DNA of 64,000 nucleotides from Xanthomonas fragariae (GCF_900183975.1 NZ_LT853882.1:62001-126000), one strand, 5' to 3'. Counted from the stretch's first letter, positions 9,893 to 18,909 are shown. A program made the numbers and translations. Notes: generated from the sequence alone by a model not told the origin.

Positions 9893-11368
9893 GTGCATGT
9901 GGATGCATTGGCCGGCATCGCGATGCGCGAAGACCGCACCGGCGCCGAGCTGGGTGATGCGGCGCTGCGCGCGCATTATCCGCTGCGCCCGGTGCAGGTG
10001 TCGGCCGAACAGACCGACCCCACGCTGCCAGCGTTCTTCCGGCACGCGCCTCATGCGCCTCATGTCGTGGTGGCACCGCCGCTGCCGGCGGCACCGTCCA
10101 CCCACACCGGATCGACACACGCCGACACGTCTTCGTTGTCCTCTTCCTCCGCTGCCGCGTCCACCCCGCCCCCGGCCGTGGATGCGCACACGCGCATGCA
10201 GCAAGACCACGCCGCCCAACAGCACCAGCAGCGCATCCAACAGGCGCCCTCTCACCGGCAGACAATGGCGCAGCCCTCCCATACCGCCCCGGCCCCGGAA
10301 AAACCGGCCAGCGTGGACATGCAGGAACAGGCGCGGATGGCGCAACCGCAGCAGCAGGAACCGCACACGCAGGCCGCGCGTGAGCAGCAACACCACCTCG
10401 CGCAGCATCATGCGCAGGTGCACCGCCAGGCCATGGAGGCGCAGCAACGCGACTACGCGCAGCGCCACACCCAGGACACCCGGCCGCACCCACACACACA
10501 ACCTCAAGCCGCCGAGCCGATGCTCTACACCCCGCCGACGCGTCCGCCGGGTTCGGACGAGCACCTCACCGACTTCCGTCACCCGGACCACCCGCTGCAC
10601 AAGCGCTATATCCTGTTCAAGAATGCGCTGGAACAGTCCCATACCCTGCCCAGGAATGGCGACACATTGCCCTACGGCCCGGCGCAGCAGGAACGGCTGG
10701 CGGCCGGGTTCACCGACGCGCTTGGCGCCGAGATGAGATTCAACCACGACATCAGGGGGTTCAAGCAGCACCAAGGCCAACTGCTGGCCTATGAGCAGCC
10801 GCCCTCGTTCGACCAAAAGGGCAAGGTGCTGAGGATCGATCCCCAGCACGCGTTGGCGCAATCGCCCGAGCAGCATGCCGCCACATGGCGAGCGCGCGAA
10901 GCGACCCATGTACCGGCGCCGCCAAGCCGCGCCATCGCCCCGGTCGTGATCACGGCCGAGGACATGCGCCATCCCGCGCATCCGCGCCATGCGCTGTTCG
11001 CACAGGCCCGCGATGCCATCGCCGATGTCCATGAACGCTGGGGCCGGCTCGTGCCCGATGCGGCGCAGTTGGACCGTCATGCCGCACAAGTTGTTGTGGA
11101 GACACGCAAGTTGGGCCAGACCGAAGTGGAAAAGATCTACCTGGGGATGCCGCAGGGCCACGCGACCCAGATGCCGCACTACGGGGTGCAATCCAACGGG
11201 GAGCTATGGGCGAGAGTCTCTGCGCCGCAACTGACGCAAGCGCCGGACGTCGCCCAGGCCAGCCAGCAATTGCAAACGGTGGAGCAGCAGAACCTCGCCG
11301 AACAGGCCATGCAGGCCCAACGCGCCGCGCAAATGCAAGGGCAGATGCAGGGGCAGGCCATGGCGTAG
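9893..11368 (+). CDS. XVIPCD-like, Q-rich protein; candidate type IV effector remnant
   Basis: The open frame runs from after a stop at 9857; GTG 9893 is the earliest usable start and has no convincing ribosome site, so the 5' end may be truncated. Layout: a short N-terminal region, a Pro/His/Gln-rich low-complexity linker (residues ~45-215), then two related modules, each opening with an HPxHPxH(K/A)xxxF-type motif (HPDHPLHKRYILFKNALE and HPAHPRHALFAQARDAIA), and a Gln/Ala/Met-rich tail. HPLxxQA-type openings and Q-rich ends are the hallmarks of XVIPCD, the domain that docks X-Tfe effectors on VirD4 of the Xanthomonas antibacterial T4SS. No toxic domain is recognisable. It lies among pseudogenes, so it may be a decaying effector. 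Confidence 0.6.
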   Translation: MHVDALAGIAMREDRTGAELGDAALRAHYPLRPVQVSAEQTDPTLPAFFRHAPHAPHVVVAPPLPAAPSTHTGSTHADTSSLSSSSAAASTPPPAVDAHTRMQQDHAAQQHQQRIQQAPSHRQTMAQPSHTAPAPEKPASVDMQEQARMAQPQQQEPHTQAAREQQHHLAQHHAQVHRQAMEAQQRDYAQRHTQDTRPHPHTQPQAAEPMLYTPPTRPPGSDEHLTDFRHPDHPLHKRYILFKNALEQSHTLPRNGDTLPYGPAQQERLAAGFTDALGAEMRFNHDIRGFKQHQGQLLAYEQPPSFDQKGKVLRIDPQHALAQSPEQHAATWRAREATHVPAPPSRAIAPVVITAEDMRHPAHPRHALFAQARDAIADVHERWGRLVPDAAQLDRHAAQVVVETRKLGQTEVEKIYLGMPQGHATQMPHYGVQSNGELWARVSAPQLTQAPDVAQASQQLQTVEQQNLAEQAMQAQRAAQMQGQMQGQAMA

Positions 11369-11503
11369 TCACCGGTTACCCACGATCATCCAGGCAACAC
11401 CGCATGGACAGCCATGCGCCGAACCGCATCACGCCCGACGATTTCACCACCGCGAGGCGTTGCAGCATTCCGCACACCCTCTTTCCCAAGGAAGACCCTC
11501 CCT

Positions 11504-11602
11504 ATGCGTTCGCGCACCAAATTCGTTGTTGCCGTCGTCGCGTTGCTGCCCGTTGCCGTGGCCGGCTGTCTCTGTCCGGCTGTCTGGTGCTGGCCCTGGT
11601 GA
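11504..11602 (+). CDS. 32-residue lipoprotein
   Basis: A short ORF with a good ribosome-binding site (AAGGAAG, 9 bases upstream of the ATG). The peptide is a complete lipoprotein signal, MRSRTKFVVAVVALLPVAV followed by AGC, and then only 11 residues rich in Cys, Pro and Trp. It is too short for a folded domain. It may be an entericidin-like micro-lipoprotein or the surviving N-terminus of a longer lipoprotein. X-Tfe effectors are usually encoded next to lipoprotein immunity proteins (X-Tfi), and this gene follows an XVIPCD-like gene, but the link is only positional. Confidence 0.5.
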   Translation: MRSRTKFVVAVVALLPVAVAGCLCPAVWCWPW

Positions 11603-11609
11603 ATTCACT

Positions 11610-11915
11610 CGCGAAGTGCAAGGCTGTTGTAGTTGAAAAAGCCTTCGGCTGGGCAGAGTGGCCACACAGTCGGCATGGGGCATGCAGCAGGGCGGCCTGG
11701 TGGTAGCCGGGCACAGTGAGAACCACACGGCGCTCGACGCCGAGTTCGCTCAGGCGCGCATCGACAGGACTTGTGAACTCGCCGCCTGGCGACACCAGCA
11801 CGTGTTACACCCCGCAATACGTTTCCAGGTCCAGCTACGCAGTTCCGCGGGGATGCCCTTTGCGCTCAGCCATGCGAAACGTATCGTTGAGCAACGGTCG
11901 CTGCTTTAGAGTCTC
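11610..11915 (-). pseudogene. Remnant of a LysR-type regulator (effector-binding half)
   Basis: The minus strand encodes LVSPGGEFTSPVDARLSELG followed by ERRVVLTVPGYHQAALL and CGHSAQPKAF. This matches the part of LysR-type regulators where the second half of the substrate-binding domain begins (typical form VARLAELGLxRRVxLxVPxFxxAPxLV). A preceding frame has AWLSAKGIPAELRSW-like sequence. No HTH domain or C-terminus is present. It is divergent to the MBL-fold pseudogene, the usual arrangement of a LysR regulator with its target. Confidence 0.65.
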
Positions 11916-12029
11916 CGGAAGCGCCGTTGCCGCACCTACATACAGCTCCACCTCGCCTTTTCCATGCGCGCTGTGAGCGTGCCCATGTCAGGTACCACAA
12001 AGCTCGTCCCCAGTTCACGGCCGTGCTGG

Positions 12030-12650
12030 CCGAGGATGGCCTGGGCCACTGGTCGACACCGGTATCGGCAATGCGAAAGAGCGGCCGTTCAAACTCGCCT
12101 TCCATCGCCTCAATACCAATTATCTTGGTCGGCTTGCCCACGCCGGCATTGCGGTCGAGGATGTAGACGCTGTTTTACTGACTTATCTGCATGTCGACCA
12201 CACCGGTTGGAACACCGTCAGAACAGATAACGATTGGGCGCCGACCTTTCCAAACGCACGCTACGTCTACGCACGCGCCAAAGAAGACTTCTACGCGACA
12301 GCACAAGGTCAAGCGCGTCGCAGCGTGTTTGAAGACAGCGTGCGTCCGTTGATCGACGCCGGCCAGGTAGATCGGATCGAGCAACCGGGCGGTCGCTACG
12401 ACGAGCACTTCATAGCGTTGGGCACATGGCGATCGGGCTGCTTCCGCAGGCGAGCGCGCGTTGTTTGGCGGTGATGTCATGCACCGTCCGATTCAGCTCA
12501 CCTATCCGCACCGGAACTTATGCTTCTGCGCCGATGCTGTCCTAGCGCGCCGCTCGTGCGCGTTGGTGCATGACCACGTTGTAGAAAAGCGGGCCATGTA
12601 TTTCAGTTGGCATTTCGCCGGGACCTCGGTGGTGCAGGCGACCCGTACCC
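12030..12650 (+). pseudogene. Decayed MBL-fold metallo-hydrolase (lactonase-like)
   Basis: The reading frame gives VDTGIGNAKERPFKLAFHRL, then LLTYLHVDHTGWNT with the HxxDH part of the metal site (the first His is replaced: LTYLHVDH instead of xTHxHxDH), then WAPTFPNARYVYARAKEDFY and VFEDSVRPLIDAGQVDRI. A frameshift near 12440 leads to ALFGGDVMHRPIQLTYPHRN, containing the later metal-ligand Asp region (GDVMHRPIQ). This order matches MBL-fold hydrolases of the AHL-lactonase/methyl-parathion hydrolase type. The N-terminus is missing and the middle is frameshifted, so it is inactive. Confidence 0.8.
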
Positions 12651-12722
12651 CCATGGCAGTGGCGTGGCAAATCGAGGGCGACAACTGTTGCCACCGGGCT
12701 GCGGTTTGCAGCCGCTGTCTGC

Positions 12723-14090
12723 CTACCCCAACAACGCCTGCAGCGACGCGCGCTCCAGCTGCGCATACAAGGCAAACGCGTCGTGTACCTGCGAACCCAA
12801 CGCCTGCTCGAAGCTGTCCTTGCTTGAGTGTGCGGCGTAGGCACGTTGCTCTGCGCCGCCGAGGTTGGACTGGAAGATGCCCGCCGCACTCACCGGCAAA
12901 AAATCTTCATAGATGATCGGATCGGCGCTGACCAGACCAAGTGCAATCGCGGTTTCCGCCGGCATCGCGGCCACCTGCGCCGGATCGGCGCGGCCCGCAT
13001 CGGTCAACGCGTAGCGAAAATAGCCCAGGCCTTCCTGACGCAGCACCGCCTCATCGTCGGGGAACGCTACAAACGCGGTTTGTAGCCGCGTGGCGTAATC
13101 GGTACCGGTGCTGCCCGCACCATCGCTGTCGCGGGCCTGTGCTAACAACGCGTCGTAAAGCGCGCGACCTTTGGGCGTCAGTGCAAGCCCGCGCTGCTCG
13201 ATTTCGCCGAAGCGCGCGGTATGTGTGCCATGTTCGGCCTGTCCACTGTCGCCTAAAAAACGTACTGGTTCTTCCAGCGCCTTGAAGCTGGTCTGGCGCA
13301 GCAGGATCGGGATGCGACGGCGCGGCGGCCCTTCGATCACCGTTTTCGCAGCGATGCCGGCGCGCTGCATCTGCGCCTGCGCCGCATCGATATCCAATGT
13401 GCGCGGGGTCAGGTGATTGATGTGCGGGCCGTGGAAGCTCACGACATCGGCGATCAGCTTGTGGGCTTGGCTCAGCGCGCGATAGGTCTGCAGCGACACG
13501 CAGGCATCGCCGTGCCAGCGGAAAGTTTCCAGCGCTTCGGCAACGAACTGCTGCGCCTGCGTCGCATCCAGCCCGCCGACACGCTCGCGCTGTTCGATCA
13601 ACTCCAGGACCCCGGCAGTGAAGATCTGCCGCTGCTCGAGAATCTGCGCCGCCTGCTCGCGCAACGCGGCATCCTCGATCAGTTCCAGCCGCAGCAGCGA
13701 AGTGAACACGCGGAACGGATTGGCCGACAGCGCCACATCGTCGATCGGGCGGAACGCGGTTGAATGCACCGGCACGCCGGCCACCGACAAGTCGTAATAG
13801 CCCACCGCGTGCATGCCCATCACCGCAAATAGCCGGCGCAAAGTGGCCAGTTCCTGCGCCGTGCCGACCCGGATGGCGCCATGCCTTTCCAGATCCAGCC
13901 GCGCGCGCTCATCGTTGCGCTGCAGCCGTACAGCCAGCGCAGCATCAGCTCTCAGAGTGTCGGCATTGACCTGCGCCACCAGCGTCATCAAGTCGCCGTA
14001 CAACGGCACCTCAGCGCGATACATGTCGGACATCGCCTGGGCGAACAGGCTGCGGATCTGATCGGGAGAGACAAACACGGTATCGCGCAT
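12723..14090 (-). CDS. hglS: 2-oxoadipate dioxygenase/decarboxylase HglS (YdcJ, DUF1338)
   Basis: Proteins of this VOC-related family (formerly DUF1338/YdcJ) convert 2-oxoadipate to D-2-hydroxyglutarate and CO2 with Fe(II), a late step of the D-lysine/L-pipecolate catabolic route. At 455 residues from the ATG at 14090 it has the normal family length. Likely iron ligands are in GMHAVGYYDLS (His), VSFHGPHINHLTP (His) and ARFGEIEQRGLALTPKGR (Glu). The substrate-binding Arg is in VPVHSTAFRPIDD. A longer in-frame upstream extension is rejected because it lacks family similarity. No lysine-catabolism partners lie nearby. Confidence 0.88.
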   Translation of the reverse strand: MRDTVFVSPDQIRSLFAQAMSDMYRAEVPLYGDLMTLVAQVNADTLRADAALAVRLQRNDERARLDLERHGAIRVGTAQELATLRRLFAVMGMHAVGYYDLSVAGVPVHSTAFRPIDDVALSANPFRVFTSLLRLELIEDAALREQAAQILEQRQIFTAGVLELIEQRERVGGLDATQAQQFVAEALETFRWHGDACVSLQTYRALSQAHKLIADVVSFHGPHINHLTPRTLDIDAAQAQMQRAGIAAKTVIEGPPRRRIPILLRQTSFKALEEPVRFLGDSGQAEHGTHTARFGEIEQRGLALTPKGRALYDALLAQARDSDGAGSTGTDYATRLQTAFVAFPDDEAVLRQEGLGYFRYALTDAGRADPAQVAAMPAETAIALGLVSADPIIYEDFLPVSAAGIFQSNLGGAEQRAYAAHSSKDSFEQALGSQVHDAFALYAQLERASLQALLG

Positions 14091-14253
14091 GAGGTGGTCT
14101 TGGCAGAGCCGGCCAACGCCAGCGTTATTGCATTCTCGCCGACGGCGCCATGCGCCGGCCAGCTGCACGGCAGCATCGCGGTGAGCACGTTGGTGTGCAG
14201 ACAGCCGCACAAGCGGTCGACTGCGCTACAGCTCGCCGCTGCGCCAAGCTGCG

Positions 14254-14850
14254 CTAAAGCCCGGCCTGCGCCGCCGCTTCTGCCGCTTTGCCGGCCTGAC
14301 GCGCCGCGTCCAGCCGCTGCGCATGATCGCCGAGTTGACGACGCAGCAACGGGTCTAAGCTGATCGGCCGTTCCCAGTGGTCGTAGCTGGCGACGATGGC
14401 ATGCCGTAATGCGCGCATGTGCACGGGGTCCGGAGCGACCGACAGGCGCGCGATTACGCCCTCCCAGCTATCGTGATGGTCACGGCTGTAGGCACGCACG
14501 CTGTCGCGGCACGACAGCTGCACCGTCTGTGCCCAGAAACAGGCGAAATAAATGTCCCCTGCATGCCAGCCATGCACCTGCAGCAGCGCCTGCACGTACC
14601 CGCGCGGCGTTCCGGTGTAGCGCGCCACCTCGTCGATGAAACTATCCGGATAGCGCTGCGCGTAGCTGTCCATGTCGGCCAGATGTTGATTCACCCACGC
14701 ATCGCCGGTGCCGGGCATCATCACTGCCGGCGCCGGGTCTTCTGGTGCAGGTGCGGCTGCAGGCGCGGCCTGCGCAGCAGCCAGCGCAGGCAACAGCAGC
14801 GCCATTCGTAATGGCAGAGATCGCAACAAGGAAGGGCTTGGCGCAGGCAT
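14254..14850 (-). CDS. Conserved secreted protein of unknown function
   Basis: A 198-residue protein from the ATG at 14850, giving a plausible Sec signal (SLPLRMALLLPALAAAQA) followed by an Ala/Pro linker; an alternative ATG lies six codons upstream. The mature part is helical, with motifs WVNQHLADMDSYAQRYPDSF, VHGWHAGDIYFACFWAQ and ending in an Ala-rich charged helix. Two Cys (in YFACFWAQ and LSCRDSV) could form a disulfide. I do not recognise a characterised family; it looks like a conserved xanthomonad periplasmic protein. It is downstream of nothing obvious and is read towards hglS. Confidence 0.65.
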   Translation of the reverse strand: MPAPSPSLLRSLPLRMALLLPALAAAQAAPAAAPAPEDPAPAVMMPGTGDAWVNQHLADMDSYAQRYPDSFIDEVARYTGTPRGYVQALLQVHGWHAGDIYFACFWAQTVQLSCRDSVRAYSRDHHDSWEGVIARLSVAPDPVHMRALRHAIVASYDHWERPISLDPLLRRQLGDHAQRLDAARQAGKAAEAAAQAGL

Positions 14851-14881
14851 ACGCCGATGATGCCGCATGCCCGCCCCAGTG

Positions 14882-15000
14882 TCAGGCCGACCGCCGATTT
14901 AGGGGCGCTTCCCCAACGCGCCAGCTGACGACCTTGCCGTCTGCATCGGTCTCAAGTGCCAGTGCCGTGTGTGGTTGCGTCGGCAAAGTGCAGCCTGGGG
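14882..15000 (-). pseudogene. C-terminal fragment of an unidentified protein
   Basis: A minus-strand frame reads HTALALETDADGKVVSWRVG and ends at a TGA. This is good coding character with no start codon before it meets the repeat and IS remnant on the right. It looks like the tail of a gene truncated by the mobile-element cluster at 15.0-16.7 kb. Family not recognised. Confidence 0.4.
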
Positions 15001-15082
15001 CCGTTGGGCACGTATATCACGCCTATCTTCCGCGCCGTATGCACCCACCTGGCGACTGCTCGCTACGTTTTGTTAGCCACTT
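15000..15082. repeat. Right half of a MITE-like GCTAACAAAAC element
   Basis: The segment shares CTGCTCGCTACGTTTTGTTA and flanking sequence with the right halves of the elements at 22300-22442 and 25337-25470. Its left half, with the AGCGGCTAACAAAAC end, is missing. It abuts the IS remnant beginning at 15086. Confidence 0.7.
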
Positions 15083-15085
15083 TTG

Positions 15086-15794
15086 GTCGCCCCTGAAAAA
15101 CCAGCAACACCCAATCACCGCTACGCTTTATAGGCCGCACAGGCGTGCCAGATCTGCCGGTTTTCGCTACGCTGAGGTCTGGTTTCTGGCAGTGTCCGCC
15201 CATGCGTACACGCCGTCCTGCTGCTGATTGTTCCGTTCGCGGCTGGAGAACCAGATCGATCTGCGTCACCCGTTGGCGCAATTGAGCCAACGGATGCCGT
15301 GGGCTGCATTGGAACAGGCGCTTTTGCCGCGCTTGCCTGCCGCTGGCGGCCGTCCCGCACTGCCGGTGCGCTTGATCGCCGGCTTGCTGTATTTCAAGCA
15401 TGCCTACGTCTTGTCAGATGAAGCGGTCTGCGAACGGTGGTTGGAAAATCCGTGCTGGCAGTTCTTCACCGGTGAGGTGGGGTTTCAGACGCGCTTGCCG
15501 TGCGATTCGAGCTCGCTGAAACGCTGCACAGTGCTGGGACGGGTCGTGCGCAACCTCCAACGCAAGCGCGATCAGGTAAACAGCGGCGAGCGCGAGCGCA
15601 TCGCTGGGTGGTTGCAACGCGCACAACAGGTGCAAGCGCAACGCCCCAAAGACAAGCGAAAACTCGACGCATGCGCTGGATCGCGTTTTTGCGTACCTGG
15701 ATCCGGGCGATGGGATGGGCATCCTTGAGCACCGTGTACCGTGCACCGTGCACCGCTGGCGATTGGTGCTTGAAAGGGGTTTTTCAGGGATGAC
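15086..15794 (+). mobile_element. Internally deleted IS copy A (IS1478-like, IS5 superfamily)
   Basis: Both ends are those of the full-length element at 42382-43888: GTCGCCCCTGAAAAA on the left and the TTTTTCAGGGATGAC end on the right. The transposase N-terminus is readable from 15228 (LENQIDLRHPLAQLSQRMPW, then SDEAVCERWLENPCWQFFTG), but the catalytic core is deleted: the frame jumps to the late coiled region (QRKRDQVNSGERERIAGWLQ) and then to the very end. It is 709 bp instead of about 1.5 kb. No target duplication is visible, because another IS is inserted right at its right end. Confidence 0.85.
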
Positions 15795-15797
15795 TTA

Positions 15798-16654
15798 GAG
15801 CGTGTTATGAACTTTGCCCTTGTCACGCTAACGTATACGGATGAAGCCTCGTAAGCCTTATTCCACCGATATTTCCGACGAAGAATGGGCCTTTGCGGCT
15901 CCCTATTTGACGCTGATGGACGTGCAGGCACCGCAGCGCAAGTATGAGCTACGCGCGATGTTCAACGCACTGCGGTGGATCGCGCGCGCCGGCGCACCAT
16001 GGCGATTGCTTCCCAACGATTTTCCGCCCTGGGAAGCGGTGTATCAGCAAACACAGCGCTGGCTGCAAGCGGGCTGCTTTGAGGCCATGGTCAGTGATCT
16101 GCGCTCACTCTTGCGTGTGGCGCAAGGGAAAAAAGGCCAGCCGAGCGCGGTCATTTTCGATGCTCGCACGCTGCAGTCCACCTGCGAAAGCGGGCCGCGT
16201 GCTGGATACGATGGCTATAAACGCAAGAAAGGCAGCAAGGTACACATGGCCGTCGATACGCTTGGACATCTGCTCGCTGTCCAGGTGACGCCGGCTAATG
16301 AGCAGGAGCGCGCGCAAGTCCGATCGTTGGCACAAGAGGTACAACACGTGACCGGTGAAACGGTCAAGATCGCCTTTGTTGATCAGGGCTACACCGGTCA
16401 AGAACCGGCGCAGGCGGCCACGGAAGAAGGCATTGAGTTGCACGTGATCAAGCTGCAAGAAGCGAAAAAAGGCTTTGTCTTGCTGCCGCGCCGTTGGGTT
16501 GTCGAGCGCAGCTTCGGATGGGCCAATCGTTTCAGACGGCTGGCACGCGACTACGAGCGATTGCCGGAAACCTTGGCCGGTTTGCACTTCGTCGTCTTCA
16601 CGATCCTGATGCTTGGAAATGCAGCCACCCTCTTTCAAAGTTCATAACACGCTC
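15798..16654 (+). mobile_element. IS5-family insertion sequence, copy 1 (857 bp)
   Basis: The element runs from GAGCGTGTTATGAACTTTG to its exact inverse CAAAGTTCATAACACGCTC, 19-bp perfect terminal inverted repeats, flanked by TA on both sides. It contains one transposase gene. A second copy of the same length, with an identical transposase, lies at 39408-40264 in the opposite orientation. It is inserted against the right end of the IS remnant at 15086-15794. Confidence 0.93.
15841..16647 (+). CDS. IS5-family transposase
   Basis: A 268-residue DDE transposase encoded in a single frame and apparently intact. It opens with SDISDEEW-type sequence (STDISDEEWAFAAPYL), an N-terminal DUF4096-like helical region. 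The catalytic residues are Asp in AVIFDARTLQST, Asp in IAFVDQGYTG and Glu in VVERSFGWANRFRRLARDYE. The conserved GYDGYKRKKGSKVHMAVDTL block lies between the first two. The stop codon lies within the right inverted repeat region. The product is identical to that of the copy at 39415-40221, so one is a recent duplicate and the element is probably active. Confidence 0.95.
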   Translation: MKPRKPYSTDISDEEWAFAAPYLTLMDVQAPQRKYELRAMFNALRWIARAGAPWRLLPNDFPPWEAVYQQTQRWLQAGCFEAMVSDLRSLLRVAQGKKGQPSAVIFDARTLQSTCESGPRAGYDGYKRKKGSKVHMAVDTLGHLLAVQVTPANEQERAQVRSLAQEVQHVTGETVKIAFVDQGYTGQEPAQAATEEGIELHVIKLQEAKKGFVLLPRRWVVERSFGWANRFRRLARDYERLPETLAGLHFVVFTILMLGNAATLFQSS

Positions 16655-17265
16655 TAATTAATGACAGCGCAAAAGTCAATTTTGCGCGCCATCTCAACAG
16701 TGCTGATTGAAATCGCAAGATGCTGGTTGATTGAGTGGTCGCGCTAGCGCACGCGATGCCTCCGCACGACAATCGCGGTGTCTCGCGACTGGGATGCGAC
16801 ATGCCCGCATCATTGCCCCGTCGTTCGCCCCTGATAGTTGTCGGTGACTTGGCGTTGCACCCAACCGCAGATGCGAGCGCGGATGAGGTTGCATCGACCA
16901 ATCACTCCGCTGCCAAGCGTGTCCAACTCCACAACGCCGATGTGGAGCTCAGTGCCACACCGGCGTCTGGCGGGCGCGTTCAGTCTTTCTGATCTAGCGC
17001 CACCCCAGCATCCCGAGCGAGGACCGCTGGAGGTGGACGCGCTGTTTCGGCAGCTTGCGCCAGGCGCACAGATGCAGGCGCATTGGAACCTGCTGCGCTA
17101 CACCGTGCCGGACGCGCGGCAAGTGCAACAACAGTTCCTGTGCAGCAAGGCCAAAGAGTTGCAAGTGACCAATGCGTGCGTGGCTTCGTCTGCGGCACCC
17201 TGAGCTGCGCATTCACGCCTATGCCGGGCTGTGGCTATGATGTCGCTCATCCCTTGATTAGATCG
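16655..17265. other. Gap before opgD without an assignable gene
   Basis: About 600 bases between the IS and opgD. A plus-strand frame at roughly 16995-17203 encodes VDALFRQLAPGAQMQAHWNL with a plausible coding character, ending in a stop at 17203. It has no good start or ribosome site and I cannot assign it to a family. It is probably the tail of a gene truncated by the IS. Nothing else is supported here. Confidence 0.35.
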
Positions 17266-18873
17266 ATGCGCATGCAACGACGCCACTTTCTGCAAAATGC
17301 AGCGGCCGCATTGGCCGCGCTCGGTTTGCCGGCGTTGCCGCAATGGGCATTGGCGGCAAAGGCAGTTGGGCTGCGTCGGCTTGGGCAGCCGCAGCCGTTC
17401 GACTATGCTTGGCTCAAGGGTCAGGCGCGCGAACTGGGGAAGGCGCCGTACAAGAGCCATACGCAGGTGCTGCCAGGACCGCTGGAGGCATTGAACTGGG
17501 ATCAGTATCAATCAATCCGCTACCGCCAGGGCCACGCATTGTGGGCCGGCGGCAATGGCAAGTTCCAGGCGAAGTTCTTCCATCTGGGGCTGTTTTTTCA
17601 TACCCCGGTGGACATCTACGACATCGTCGATGGCAAGGCGCAGCAGCTGGCGTACGACCCGACCGCGTTCGACTACGGCAGCAGCGGGCTGGATGGCACG
17701 CAGTTTCCCAAAGATCTTGGATTTGCGGGCTTTCGACTCAACTCACGCAAGGACCCCGATCGCGATTTCTCGGCGTTTCTGGGCGCGAGCTATTTCCGTG
17801 CCGTAGGCAAGGAGGGCCAGTACGGGCAATCGGCACGCGGGCTGGCGATCGATACCGGCACCGGTGGGCCGGAAGAGTTTCCGGACTTTATCGCCTATTA
17901 TCTGGAACAGCCGGCTGACGATTCGGACACCGTGGTAGTTTACGGCCTGCTTGACTCGCCCAGCGTCGCCGGCGCATATCGGTTTGCCATCACCAATGGC
18001 GAGGTGCTGGTGATGGACATCGACAGCGCGCTGTATCCGCGCAAGACCATCGAGCGGCTCGGCATCGGCCCGTGCACCAGCATGTATCAGGTGGGCGAAA
18101 ACGACAGTCGGATGGATTGGGACTGGCGCCCGGAGATTCACGACACCGACGGCCTGGCGATGTGGACCGGCGTCGGCGAATGGATCTGGCGGCCGCTGTG
18201 CAATCCAGCGAATCTGCGTTTCAACATGTTCGTCGATGAGAACCCACGCGGGTTCGGGCTGCTGCAGCGCGACCGTAACTTCGACCATTACCAGGACGAT
18301 GGCGTGTTCTACGAGAAGCGCCCATGCCTGTGGGTGGAACCCAAGAGCGGCTGGGGCAAAGGCTCGGTACAGCTGGTGGAGATTCCCACTGTGGACGAGA
18401 CAGTCGACAACATCGTGGCGTTCTGGAATTTGCAGGCCAAGCCGCAGGCAGGGCAAGAGCTGCTGATGGGCTATCGGTTGTATTGGGGCGCTCATCCGCC
18501 GGCCAGCTCGCCGTTGGCGCATTGCGTGGCCACGCGTACCGGCTTGGGCGGCATCGTCGGGAAGAAGCGCAGCCATTTTTCCTGGCGGTTTGCGGTGGAT
18601 TTTGCCGGCGGCGAACTGGCTGCGCTGGTCAACGAGCCCAAGGCCAAAGTCGAGACGGTGCTGCAGGTCTCGCGCGGCACCACCGAGATCGTGTCGGCGC
18701 GTCCGTTGCGTGAGCTCAAGGGTTATCGGGCGATGTTCGACTTAGTGCCGCCGGATGACAGCACCCAGCAGATCGATATCCGTCTGTACCTGCGCGCCAA
18801 CGGCAAGCCGCTCACCGAAACCTGGCTATACCAGTGGACGCCGCCGCCGGTGAGCGAGCGCAAGATCTACTGA
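17266..18873 (+). CDS. opgD: Glucan biosynthesis protein D (OpgD/MdoD)
   Basis: A periplasmic protein of the MdoG/MdoD family that shapes the osmoregulated periplasmic glucan backbone; recent work shows family members are beta-1,2-glucanases. It is 535 residues from the ATG at 17266, close to E. coli MdoD. The start MRMQRRHFLQ with an Ala-rich hydrophobic core is a twin-arginine signal, as known for MdoD, and the tatABC genes lie about 36 kb downstream. Family landmarks include KFFHLGLFFHTPVDIY, FDYGSSGLDGTQFPKDLGFA, GTGGPEEFPDF and FNMFVDENPRGFGLLQRDR. An upstream in-frame extension is rejected because it lacks the signal. OpgD-type glucans matter for virulence and osmotic fitness in xanthomonads. 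Confidence 0.93.
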   Translation: MRMQRRHFLQNAAAALAALGLPALPQWALAAKAVGLRRLGQPQPFDYAWLKGQARELGKAPYKSHTQVLPGPLEALNWDQYQSIRYRQGHALWAGGNGKFQAKFFHLGLFFHTPVDIYDIVDGKAQQLAYDPTAFDYGSSGLDGTQFPKDLGFAGFRLNSRKDPDRDFSAFLGASYFRAVGKEGQYGQSARGLAIDTGTGGPEEFPDFIAYYLEQPADDSDTVVVYGLLDSPSVAGAYRFAITNGEVLVMDIDSALYPRKTIERLGIGPCTSMYQVGENDSRMDWDWRPEIHDTDGLAMWTGVGEWIWRPLCNPANLRFNMFVDENPRGFGLLQRDRNFDHYQDDGVFYEKRPCLWVEPKSGWGKGSVQLVEIPTVDETVDNIVAFWNLQAKPQAGQELLMGYRLYWGAHPPASSPLAHCVATRTGLGGIVGKKRSHFSWRFAVDFAGGELAALVNEPKAKVETVLQVSRGTTEIVSARPLRELKGYRAMFDLVPPDDSTQQIDIRLYLRANGKPLTETWLYQWTPPPVSERKIY

Positions 18874-18885
18874 GCGCAGATCTGC

Positions 18886-18909
18886 GACGCGGCGGCCCGA
18901 CGCCGCGTC
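18886..18909 (+). terminator. Hairpin after opgD
   Basis: A perfect 9-bp stem (GACGCGGCG / CGCCGCGTC) with a 6-nt loop, 12 bases after the opgD stop codon. No T-run follows, so termination may be weak or factor-dependent. Confidence 0.5.
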
